Assembly: GCA_003640335.1 (NCBI GenBank) | Contig: RBKG01000169.1 | Span: 1 to 7,765 of the forward strand | Direction: 5' to 3' | Source of the DNA: Porphyromonas sp. | GTDB taxonomy: Bacteria; Bacteroidota; Bacteroidia; Bacteroidales; Porphyromonadaceae | DNA length: 7,765 nt | Shown: positions 1 to 6,433 of the stretch, one piece after another | Position numbering within the stretch: the first letter of the stretch is position 1 | Layout: every line of letters begins with the position of its first letter | Translations under genes and position numbers: made by a program | Notes under the pieces: generated by a model | Told to the model about the DNA's origin: nothing | The model's database searches: none | The model's input: the letters and a program-made list of their open reading frames with translations, nothing else

Positions 1-1028
1 CTCTCAATGATTTTATCTACAAGAAGGAAAGGGTATCGATGTGGTAAAAGCTCTTGGATGCGTTTAACATCCATGAGAGGTTCCTTATTAGGGTCATAAA
101 TAGGAGCCTGACTCTCGTTCTGCTTAATCTCACGACGAATCTTCTGACCCATCTCATTGTTAATCTTATGCCCTGGGCAAGTAGCAATAATACGCCCTTG
201 GATAGGACGACCAATAAGAGAAAGGTCTCCAAGCACATCAAGAAGCTTATGTCTTGCTGGCTCATTAGGGAAGATGATGGGCGCATTATTGATATAACCC
301 AGCTCAATACCCTTCTTAGGCTCTACACCCATAAGCTTGCACAGGTCATTGAGACTACTCTGCTCCATCTCCTTATCGTAAATAACGAGAGCATTATCAA
401 GGTCTCCACCCTTTACAAGATTATGCGCTAGTAACTGCTCTATCTCACGCACAAAAACAAAAGTGCGAGATGCGGCAATCTCTGTCTCAAACTTCTTGAG
501 GTTATCCAATGAAGCAAACTGATTGCTCAAGATAGGACTATCAAAACTAATATGAACATCTACGCCAAATGAGTGGTCAGGGAGTAAAAGGATACGACTG
601 CGTCCATCTTCACTGACAACCTCTGTTCGCTGCTTGACGATATAGTACTCTCGCTCTAACTCTTGAGAAACAAGACCTACTTCTTTAATCTTACGCACAT
701 ACTCAATAGCACTACCATCAAGAATAGGAAATTCGGGAGCATCTACATCAATGTAGCAATTGTCTACACCCAAAGCGTAGAGAGCACTAAGACCATGCTC
801 AATAGTACTTACTTGGACATCACCCTTACGCAGAACAGTTCCTCGCTCCGTACCCTTAACGAACTCGCTAAGAGCAGGTATCTCGGGAGTGCCTTCTACA
901 TCTACACGACGAATAACACGACCAGTGCCAGCTGGAGCTGGGTGAAAACTTATATTGATTTGCAGACCTGTATGTAGTCCCTTACCACTGAGGGAAAAAC
1001 TTCCTTTTAGTGTCTGTTGCTTAGACAT
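1..1028 (-). CDS. lpxC/fabZ: Bifunctional UDP-3-O-acyl-N-acetylglucosamine deacetylase / 3-hydroxyacyl-ACP dehydratase (LpxC-FabZ fusion), 3' end cut by window
   Basis: The frame is open from the ATG at 1028-1026 to the left edge, giving 342 complete codons and no stop. Residues 1 to about 300 are LpxC, the zinc amidase that makes the committed step of lipid A synthesis. Zinc-ligand and active-site landmarks are visible: His78 in [10 protein letters not shown], His260 and Asp264 in [11 protein letters not shown], and His287 in [11 protein letters not shown]. After a short linker, residues from about 318 on ([20 protein letters not shown]) match the N-terminus of FabZ, the beta-hydroxyacyl-ACP dehydratase; its catalytic part lies outside the window. 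This fusion is typical of Bacteroidota. Compared with E. coli LpxC from memory, about 24 extra residues lie between the SRTF motif (187-190) and His260. The ATG overlaps the lpxD stop by 8 bases (ATGTCTAA), so translation of the two is probably coupled. The LpxC part is very secure; FabZ activity is inferred from the start of its domain only. Confidence 0.96.
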   Translation of the reverse strand, partial: MSKQQTLKGSFSLSGKGLHTGLQINISFHPAPAGTGRVIRRVDVEGTPEIPALSEFVKGTERGTVLRKGDVQVSTIEHGLSALYALGVDNCYIDVDAPEFPILDGSAIEYVRKIKEVGLVSQELEREYYIVKQRTEVVSEDGRSRILLLPDHSFGVDVHISFDSPILSNQFASLDNLKKFETEIAASRTFVFVREIEQLLAHNLVKGGDLDNALVIYDKEMEQSSLNDLCKLMGVEPKKGIELGYINNAPIIFPNEPARHKLLDVLGDLSLIGRPIQGRIIATCPGHKINNEMGQKIRREIKQNESQAPIYDPNKEPLMDVKRIQELLPHRYPFLLVDKIIE

Positions 1029-2070
1029 TATCTTCTTTCTTAGCGTTGTTAATAATCTTTTCTAGTTCATTGAGGCGACGATACATATCGGGGAGCTTAT
1101 TCATGACAGCATAGGTGCGCATAGCCCCACGAGCATCCATTGCAGGAGCACCGAGAAGCGTCTTACCGTCTTCAACGTCACCAATGACACCAGTCTGACC
1201 TCCTAGCTGTACCTTGTTGCCAATCTTAAGATGACCTGCGATACCAACCTGTCCTCCAGTCTGACACCATGAGCCAATCTTAGACGAACCAGCCATACCG
1301 CCTTGAGCAGCCATAACTGTATGACTACCAACTTCACAATTGTGAGCTATCTGGACAAGATTATCCAGTTTAGCTCCTCTGCGAATAATCGTACTACCCA
1401 TTACGGCTCTATCGATACAAGCATTTGCTCCTACCTCTACATCATCTTCGATGATAACGTTTCCTAGTTGAGGAATCTTATGATAACCATCTAACTGAGG
1501 TGCAAAGCCAAAGCCATCAGCCCCGATGACAGCCCCTGCATGCAAGATGCAGCGCGCACCAACCTCCGTACGGTGATAAATCACGACATTAGGGTAAATA
1601 ATAGAATTGGCACCAATCTTACTATCCTTACCAATATACACATTAGGATAGATATAAGACCCTGCACCAATCTCTACACCATCTTCGATAACCGCACCAG
1701 CACCCACATAAACGACGCCATCAATTTGGGCTGTTTCGCTAATCACTGCTCGAGGGTGAATACCTTTTGGGCGCACTGTTAGCTGGGCTTCTGCCATCTG
1801 CATCAGTTCGGCCAAGGCCGCATAAGCATTAGGCACACGAATGAGCGTTGCTTTACATGCTTCTTTAAGCTCTAAATCCTCATCGACAAGCACGATGCTT
1901 GCCTCTGAGGTATATAAGAATGGTTCGTATTTCTTATTTGATAAGAATGTTAACTGACCTGCTTTAGCTTCTTCAATCTTAGCAAAGTCATTAACGACGA
2001 CCTCGGCATTACCCTCAATCTTGCCATGCAAGATATGAGCGAGTTGCTCTGCACTAAACTGTAATGCCAT
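1021..2070 (-). CDS. lpxD: UDP-3-O-(3-hydroxyacyl)glucosamine N-acyltransferase
   Basis: This 349-residue cytoplasmic enzyme adds the second hydroxyacyl chain, from acyl-ACP, to UDP-3-O-acylglucosamine, the step after LpxC in lipid A synthesis. Residues 1 to about 100 form the uridine-binding domain ([14 protein letters not shown] at 39-52). From about 105 to 310 there are hexapeptide repeats of the left-handed beta-helix type (for example [20 protein letters not shown]). The catalytic-base motif NLVQIAHN is at 237-244, with His243 matching the E. coli active-site His. Residues 315-345 look like the C-terminal helix ([18 protein letters not shown]) used by the trimer. Length is normal for the family. 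The ATG lies 6 bases after the pyrF stop, and the TAA overlaps the start of lpxC/fabZ, so the gene sits tightly inside the operon. No unusual residue was noticed. Confidence 0.97.
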   Translation of the reverse strand: MALQFSAEQLAHILHGKIEGNAEVVVNDFAKIEEAKAGQLTFLSNKKYEPFLYTSEASIVLVDEDLELKEACKATLIRVPNAYAALAELMQMAEAQLTVRPKGIHPRAVISETAQIDGVVYVGAGAVIEDGVEIGAGSYIYPNVYIGKDSKIGANSIIYPNVVIYHRTEVGARCILHAGAVIGADGFGFAPQLDGYHKIPQLGNVIIEDDVEVGANACIDRAVMGSTIIRRGAKLDNLVQIAHNCEVGSHTVMAAQGGMAGSSKIGSWCQTGGQVGIAGHLKIGNKVQLGGQTGVIGDVEDGKTLLGAPAMDARGAMRTYAVMNKLPDMYRRLNELEKIINNAKKEDNV

Positions 2071-2076
2071 ATCGTT

Positions 2077-2916
2077 TTACTTTGCGTCTACTAAATTAGC
2101 TCTGTGTAATAAGTCTGCCATCTCGAAGCGAATCTTTTCGGCTTCCTCTGCAGCCTTAATATCAAACTGCTCGCTATCATCGGCATAAATGATGCTACGA
2201 GAAGCATTGACGAGGATACCACACTGCTCATTAAATCCATGCTGAGCCACTTCGCTAAGGCTTCCGCCCTGCGCTCCGACACCCGGGATTAAGAGGAAGT
2301 GCTCTGGTACAATCTCACGGATACGAGTCAGCATATCAGCTTTTGTTGCTCCGACAACGTACATCATCTGTTCGCTAGTACCCCACTCCTTAGATAGTCT
2401 TAGTACGCGTTCGAATAGATACTCTCCTTGTGCATCTTGCATCATTTGGAAGTCCTCACTACCGGGATTACTTGTTAGAGCAAGTAATATAGTCCAAGCA
2501 TTAGGTTTCTTTAGCGTTGGCATCACGCTATCCTTACCCATATAAGGCGAAATCGTAACAGCGTCAAGATTCATATTTTCAAAGAAGCTGCGTGCGTACA
2601 TATCACCTGTATTACCAATATCGCCACGCTTAGCATCTGCGATAATAAATTGGTCGGGGTAATGCTCTTGAATATAATAGACAGTTTTCTCAAAACTCTT
2701 CAAGCCAAAAGAACCCATACTCTCATAGAAAGCCAAATTAGGTTTGTAGGCTACACAGAGATGAGCCGTAGCATCGATAATAAGTTTATTAAATTCGAAG
2801 ACCGGGTCTTCCTTATCCATCAGATGTGCTGGTATTCGAGCAATATCAGTATCAAGACCAATACAGAGAAAACTGCGCTTACGCTTTATATTCTCAAAAA
2901 GTTCTTGTTTAGTCAT
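2077..2916 (-). CDS. pyrF: Orotidine 5'-phosphate decarboxylase, type 2 subfamily
   Basis: This 279-residue cytoplasmic enzyme decarboxylates OMP to UMP, the last step of de novo pyrimidine synthesis. The catalytic Asp-Lys-Asp motif is seen as [10 protein letters not shown] at 94-103, with Lys96 as the expected catalytic lysine. Other landmarks are FLCIGLDTD at 16-24, [11 protein letters not shown] at 56-66, the phosphate-binding PGVGAQGG at 211-218 and NASRSIIYA at 237-245. The [10 protein letters not shown] form and the length near 270-280, rather than about 235, place it in the longer subfamily found in Bacteroidota and actinobacteria. The ATG follows the prfA stop by 19 A/T-rich bases with no Shine-Dalgarno sequence, as usual in this phylum. 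The stop is TAA, 6 bases before lpxD. Confidence 0.97.
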   Translation of the reverse strand: MTKQELFENIKRKRSFLCIGLDTDIARIPAHLMDKEDPVFEFNKLIIDATAHLCVAYKPNLAFYESMGSFGLKSFEKTVYYIQEHYPDQFIIADAKRGDIGNTGDMYARSFFENMNLDAVTISPYMGKDSVMPTLKKPNAWTILLALTSNPGSEDFQMMQDAQGEYLFERVLRLSKEWGTSEQMMYVVGATKADMLTRIREIVPEHFLLIPGVGAQGGSLSEVAQHGFNEQCGILVNASRSIIYADDSEQFDIKAAEEAEKIRFEMADLLHRANLVDAK

Positions 2917-2935
2917 AATAATCTTAATCTTTCTA

Positions 2936-4024
2936 TTAGATGGCAGCTTCCTTCATGCGCTCAATGTTTTCAGCGATAATCAACTCATCAATAATCGGCT
3001 GAATTTCACCATTCATAATCGCACCTAGGTTATACAGCGTGAGGTTTATTCTATGGTCAGTTACACGACCTTGAGGATAGTTGTATGTACGGATTTTAGC
3101 AGACCTATCCCCAGTAGAAACCATCGTCTTACGCTTGGCTGCGATAGCTTCATTATGCTTAGAAACCTCTATATCATAGAGCTTAGTACGCAACATCTGC
3201 ATAGCAAGCTCTCTATTCGCTAGCTGTGTACGTGCTTGCTGACAAACCACGACAATACCCGTAGGTTTGTGTGTTAGCTGCACTTTAGTTTCTACCTTGT
3301 TGACGTTCTGACCTCCAGCACCTCCAGACCTAGAAGTATGGAAATCGATATCAGCAGGATTTAATACGACATCCACTTCCTCTGCCTCGGGAAGGACGGC
3401 CACAGATGCTGCCGAAGTATGTACACGTCCCTGAGTCTCTGTTGCTGGCACACGCTGTACGCGGTGTACTCCACTCTCATACTTGAGAATACCATAAACA
3501 CCTTCACCAGTAACACTGAAGATAATTTCTTTGTAGCCACCCGCTGTACCTTCGCTAACGCTTGTTACCTCGCATTTCCAGCCACGTCCTTCGCAGTAAC
3601 GTACGTACATCTTGTAAAGGTCACCCGCAAAGATAGCAGCTTCATCGCCACCCGTACCACCACGGATTTCCATAACTACATTCTTCTCATCCTCTGGGTC
3701 TGCAGGGATAAGAAGGAGCTTAATCTCTTCTTCTAGGCTCGGAATGCGCTCTTCAGCTTCATTCATCATTTCACGAGCCATAGTTCTCAGTTCGGGGTCA
3801 CTCTCTGTTTCGAGCGTTTCACGCCCCTCTTCAATGTTTCCTAATAGATTACGATATTCCTTTCCTTTGGCAAGGATACGCTCTAAATCACGATACTCTT
3901 TACTGAGCTTCATGAAGCGTTTTTGATCTGCAATAATGTCTGGTGCAGTAATAAGGGAAGTTATTTCCTCAAAACGGATTTCTAGTCCCTCTATGCGACT
4001 AAGCAAATCGTTCTCTGATGCCAT
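2936..4024 (-). CDS. prfA: Peptide chain release factor 1 (RF1)
   Basis: This 362-residue protein is the usual length for RF1. It reads UAA and UAG in the ribosomal A site and triggers peptide release. The tripeptide that sets stop-codon choice is PAT at 193-195 (in [16 protein letters not shown]), the RF1 form as opposed to the SPF of RF2. The catalytic GGQ loop is [15 protein letters not shown], with Gln239 the residue normally methylated by PrmC. The acidic, helical N-terminal domain is residues 1 to about 100, and the ribosome-contact region [15 protein letters not shown] is at 122-136. The gene ends in two adjacent stop codons, TAA then TAG. It sits 42 bases after purM and 19 bases before pyrF; the purM-prfA-pyrF order is, as I recall it, common in Bacteroidales. 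There is no frameshift of the kind that controls RF2 genes. Confidence 0.98.
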   Translation of the reverse strand: MASENDLLSRIEGLEIRFEEITSLITAPDIIADQKRFMKLSKEYRDLERILAKGKEYRNLLGNIEEGRETLETESDPELRTMAREMMNEAEERIPSLEEEIKLLLIPADPEDEKNVVMEIRGGTGGDEAAIFAGDLYKMYVRYCEGRGWKCEVTSVSEGTAGGYKEIIFSVTGEGVYGILKYESGVHRVQRVPATETQGRVHTSAASVAVLPEAEEVDVVLNPADIDFHTSRSGGAGGQNVNKVETKVQLTHKPTGIVVVCQQARTQLANRELAMQMLRTKLYDIEVSKHNEAIAAKRKTMVSTGDRSAKIRTYNYPQGRVTDHRINLTLYNLGAIMNGEIQPIIDELIIAENIERMKEAAI

Positions 4025-4066
4025 ATATTATATTTAGTTGTTTTTATTCTTGATTTATTATTGTTC
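4025..4066 (-). promoter_or_regulatory. A/T-rich leader before prfA
   Basis: The 42-base gap between purM and prfA is A-rich on the coding strand, with only 6 G or C bases. It holds no Shine-Dalgarno sequence and no TAnnTTTG box. Such leaders favour ribosome loading in Bacteroidota, so I read it as a translation initiation region inside the operon rather than a promoter. Confidence 0.3.
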
Positions 4067-5233
4067 TTAATACTTAAGTACGCCCCAAGGAGAATGTATC
4101 TCTAGGCTATTACCCTCAGCGCGGTCTTCCACACGACCGACAATCTGAGCATCGACGCCATAGCTACGGCTAATCTCGATTATGCGCTCAGCATCTTCGG
4201 GAGCGACATATAGCTCCATACGATGCCCCATATTGAATACCTTATACATCTCTTGAGGAGGAGTACCACTCTCCTCGTGTATCAGTTTGAATAGCGGAGG
4301 AATAGGGAATAGATTATCCTTGATAATCTTCTTATTCTTTACAAAGTGCAATACTTTCGTTTGAGCTCCACCAGAACAATGCACCATGCCATGGATTTTG
4401 GCTCTCATCTCGCTTAAAATCGCTTTGATAATAGGTGCATAGGTGCGTGTTGGAGACAATACCAAACGACCTGCATCTAGAGGACTACCATCGACAGTAT
4501 CAGTCAAGTTCTTATTACCGCTATATACAAGTTCTTCGGGTACAGCTGCATCATAGCTCTCAGGATATTTCTTAGCAAGCTCATGGGCAAAGACATCATG
4601 CCTAGCACTTGTCAAGCCATTACTGCCCATACCACCATTATACTTGCTTTCGTAGCTTGCTTGCCCCGAAGAAGACAAACCAACGATTACATCACCACCA
4701 CGGATATTACCATTATCAATAACATCACTACGCTTCATACGGCAAGTAACCGTACTATCGACGATGATTGTGCGTACTAGGTCTCCTACATCTGCAGTTT
4801 CACCTCCAGTAGAGTAAACACCAACACCCATCTCGCGTAGCTCAGCCAACAGCTCTTCTGTACCATTGATGATGGCACTAATAACCTCGCCTCCAACAAG
4901 GAGTTTATTACGTCCGATTGTAGAAGATACTAGGATATTATCCGTCGCTCCCACGCACAGAAGGTCGTCTATATTCATGATAAGCGCATCTTGCGCAATA
5001 TCTCTCCAGACACTAATATCACCCGTTTCTTTCCAATACATGTACGCAAGTGAGCTCTTGGTACCTGCTCCATCTGCATGCATGATATTACAATACTCAG
5101 GATTTCCGCCCAATATATCGGGAATAATCTTACAGAATGCCGTTGGATAAAGACCTTTATCTACATGCTTAATAGCATTATGAACATCCTCTTTACTAGC
5201 AGAGACACCACGCTGTATATATCTCTCGTCCAT
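4067..5233 (-). CDS. purM: Phosphoribosylformylglycinamidine cyclo-ligase (AIR synthase), Bacteroidota-type
   Basis: This cytoplasmic enzyme closes FGAM to AIR using ATP in de novo purine synthesis. Family landmarks are HADGAGTKSS at 52-61, the metal/ATP-site MNIDDLLCVGA at 86-96, STGGETADVGD at 141-151, and FNMGHRMELYV at 333-343. At 388 residues it is about 40 longer than E. coli PurM (345). Extra residues are visible after GLSSSG, where QASYESKYNGG precedes the SNG motif, and the usual LTGGG region reads HCSGGAQTKVLHF at 285-297. I take this as the divergent PurM branch of Bacteroidota rather than another member of the PurM/SelD/HypE superfamily, because the N-terminal ATP motifs and the C-terminal FN-G motif are in order. 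The ATG lies 34 bases after the glucosaminidase stop. The exact kinetic role is inferred from the family. Confidence 0.93.
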   Translation of the reverse strand: MDERYIQRGVSASKEDVHNAIKHVDKGLYPTAFCKIIPDILGGNPEYCNIMHADGAGTKSSLAYMYWKETGDISVWRDIAQDALIMNIDDLLCVGATDNILVSSTIGRNKLLVGGEVISAIINGTEELLAELREMGVGVYSTGGETADVGDLVRTIIVDSTVTCRMKRSDVIDNGNIRGGDVIVGLSSSGQASYESKYNGGMGSNGLTSARHDVFAHELAKKYPESYDAAVPEELVYSGNKNLTDTVDGSPLDAGRLVLSPTRTYAPIIKAILSEMRAKIHGMVHCSGGAQTKVLHFVKNKKIIKDNLFPIPPLFKLIHEESGTPPQEMYKVFNMGHRMELYVAPEDAERIIEISRSYGVDAQIVGRVEDRAEGNSLEIHSPWGVLKY

Positions 5234-5267
5234 AGTTTTGTTTTACTTAGGTGATATGAGTTGAAGT

Positions 5268-6221
5268 CTAACGTAGACGAAGCACGTCCCCTTCTGTAGG
5301 AACATAGTCTTCATCCTTATTATTCATCTTGTATAATTGTTCTAGTCTAATACCATAACGCTGAGCAATGCTATACATCGAGTCTCCGATAGTTACTACA
5401 TGACTCTTATAAGACTCTGTCGCACGGCTATGCTTTTTCTCTAGATAGATAATATCTCCTTCTTGGAAAGTCATATCCAAGGGAACATCATTGTAACGAG
5501 CTAATTTCTTTGCTGAAGCACCCACATCATCGGCTATACGCTGCAAGTTATCGCCCGGATCTGCAAGCACATAGTAGAGACCATAGCTCATATAAATAGG
5601 ACGCTGAGGCGTCTGAACCCTATGAGTTTGGCGACGCTGTGGACTTGGTTCAGGGCGATTAAATGACTTATCATCCCCCATCCAAAGCGGATATTTGCCA
5701 CCATCAAGCGCATAAAGCTCGTAAGTTTCTATGATTTGGATTAAGCGGTTTGCATAACCCTTATCGGTCGCATAACCTGCCATTTGCAAGCCCTTAGCCC
5801 AGCCTCGGTAGTCATCACTACGCAAAGCATATAGACTCAAATAACGTTTATTCTTGAGGAATATAGAGTGATCTTCATAGCTATCCTCCCATTTATCATA
5901 GGAGCGAAAACACTCATTGGGAGCATCGTCCGTCTTATAAGTACGCTTACCAGACCAAGAGCGATGACATTTGATACCAAAATGGTTATTAAAATCTTTT
6001 GCCAAGCTACTACGCCCAGCACCAGTTTCCACAATCCCTTGTGCCATAGTAATACTCGCAGGCACGCTATATCTATCCATTTGTCGTATAGCTTCCTTGC
6101 AGTGCTTACGGATATAGCCTTCAACAGCCTCTTGACGCCTTGGCGTCTGAGCTACAAGAGTTGCCACAGCAACTAAGCAGACTAAGATGCAGGAATATAA
6201 TCTATACTTCGTAGTTATCAT
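5268..6221 (-). CDS. Exported glucosaminidase (GH73-type) with two C-terminal LysM domains
   Basis: This 317-residue protein probably cuts the glycan strand of peptidoglycan in the periplasm. Residues 1-24 form a signal peptide (basic start, hydrophobic run CILVCLVAVATLVA). Cleavage is likely after Ala20 or Ala24; no well-placed lipobox is seen. Residues about 33-172 are the glucosaminidase domain: ITMAQGIVETGAGRSS carries the likely catalytic Glu65, followed by NNHFGIKC at 78-85, FRSYDKWEDSYEDHS at 105-119 and MAGYATDKGYANRLI at 147-161. Residues 173-212 form a linker rich in Pro, Gln and Arg. Two LysM peptidoglycan-binding domains follow, at about 216-262 (YYVLADPGDNLQRIA) and 273-317 (SHVVTIGDSMYSIAQRYG). 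It is the first gene of the run and lies about 40 bases downstream of a candidate promoter. Its TAG is the only stop here that needs RF1, whose gene is two genes downstream. Exact bond specificity is inferred. Confidence 0.93.
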   Translation of the reverse strand: MITTKYRLYSCILVCLVAVATLVAQTPRRQEAVEGYIRKHCKEAIRQMDRYSVPASITMAQGIVETGAGRSSLAKDFNNHFGIKCHRSWSGKRTYKTDDAPNECFRSYDKWEDSYEDHSIFLKNKRYLSLYALRSDDYRGWAKGLQMAGYATDKGYANRLIQIIETYELYALDGGKYPLWMGDDKSFNRPEPSPQRRQTHRVQTPQRPIYMSYGLYYVLADPGDNLQRIADDVGASAKKLARYNDVPLDMTFQEGDIIYLEKKHSRATESYKSHVVTIGDSMYSIAQRYGIRLEQLYKMNNKDEDYVPTEGDVLRLR

Positions 6222-6252
6222 ACTTCTCTATAAATATGGATACTATAATCCA

Positions 6253-6279
6253 CTTATTTGTGCAAAGATACGAAATAAG
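6253..6279. repeat. 7-bp inverted repeat centred on the candidate -7 box
   Basis: CTTATTT at 6253-6259 and AAATAAG at 6273-6279 are perfect inverted copies separated by 13 bases. The TATCTTTG box sits almost exactly in the middle. The arrangement could be an operator for a dimeric regulator, but the arms are short and AT-rich and may be chance. Confidence 0.35.
6263..6270 (-). promoter_or_regulatory. Candidate Bacteroidota-type -7 promoter box for the glucosaminidase-purM-prfA-pyrF-lpxD-lpxC/fabZ run
   Basis: The minus strand reads TATCTTTG here, an exact match to the Bacteroidota -7 consensus TAnnTTTG. Transcription would begin roughly 5-10 bases further on, leaving a leader of about 35 bases before the ATG at 6221. 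No good TTTG is present at the expected -33 distance; the only nearby TTTG (6283-6286) is 12 bases upstream, which is too close. I found no other well-placed -7 box in the spacer or between the genes downstream, so this is the best candidate for the whole run. Confidence 0.5.
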
Positions 6280-6359
6280 CCCCAAACCACGACTAAGCGC
6301 AGAAAGGCGAGCACATCTGATTTCGGTTAGCCCGGCCCAGCGAGAGAAGAGTATGTAGG

Positions 6360-6408
6360 TTGATATGCCCCCGAATGTTTTTTTGTCTAACATTCGGGGG
6401 CATATCAA
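6360..6408 (-). terminator. Perfect 20-bp inverted repeat after the MACPF gene, possible transcription terminator or mRNA 3'-end hairpin
   Basis: Arms at 6360-6379 and 6389-6408 pair perfectly over 20 bp around a 9-base loop (6380-6388). The core is CCCCCGAATGTT pairing with AACATTCGGGGG. It starts 25 bases after the TAA of the MACPF gene, the position expected for a terminator of that transcript, and it separates that gene from the operon promoter. No run of U follows the stem on either strand, so it is not a classical intrinsic terminator. It could instead stabilise the 3' end, or be a palindromic remnant of a mobile element. The hairpin itself is certain; its role is not. Confidence 0.55.
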
Positions 6409-6433
6409 AAATAGGCTCTATTATTCCGTAATA

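Noticed and set aside
54..977. Plus-strand open frames opposite lpxC/fabZ
   Set aside because: They are antisense to a clear LpxC coding frame, with no family resemblance and no promoter-like signal.
6283..6286. TTTG as the -33 partner of the box at 6263-6270
   Set aside because: Only 12 bases separate the two, whereas about 19-21 are expected.
6378..6384. Run of seven T on the plus strand as a terminator tail
   Set aside because: It spans the end of one stem arm and the loop, not the bases after a completed hairpin.
6202..6408. Short minus-strand open frame (68 codons) across the spacer
   Set aside because: It starts with TTG inside the palindrome, overlaps the glucosaminidase start and contains the candidate promoter; its protein has no recognisable pattern.
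6406..6413. Second TAnnTTTG match (TATTTTTG) on the minus strand
   Set aside because: It lies in an AT-rich stretch partly inside the palindrome arm, with no TTG at the -33 distance, and it is almost 190 bases from the next gene.
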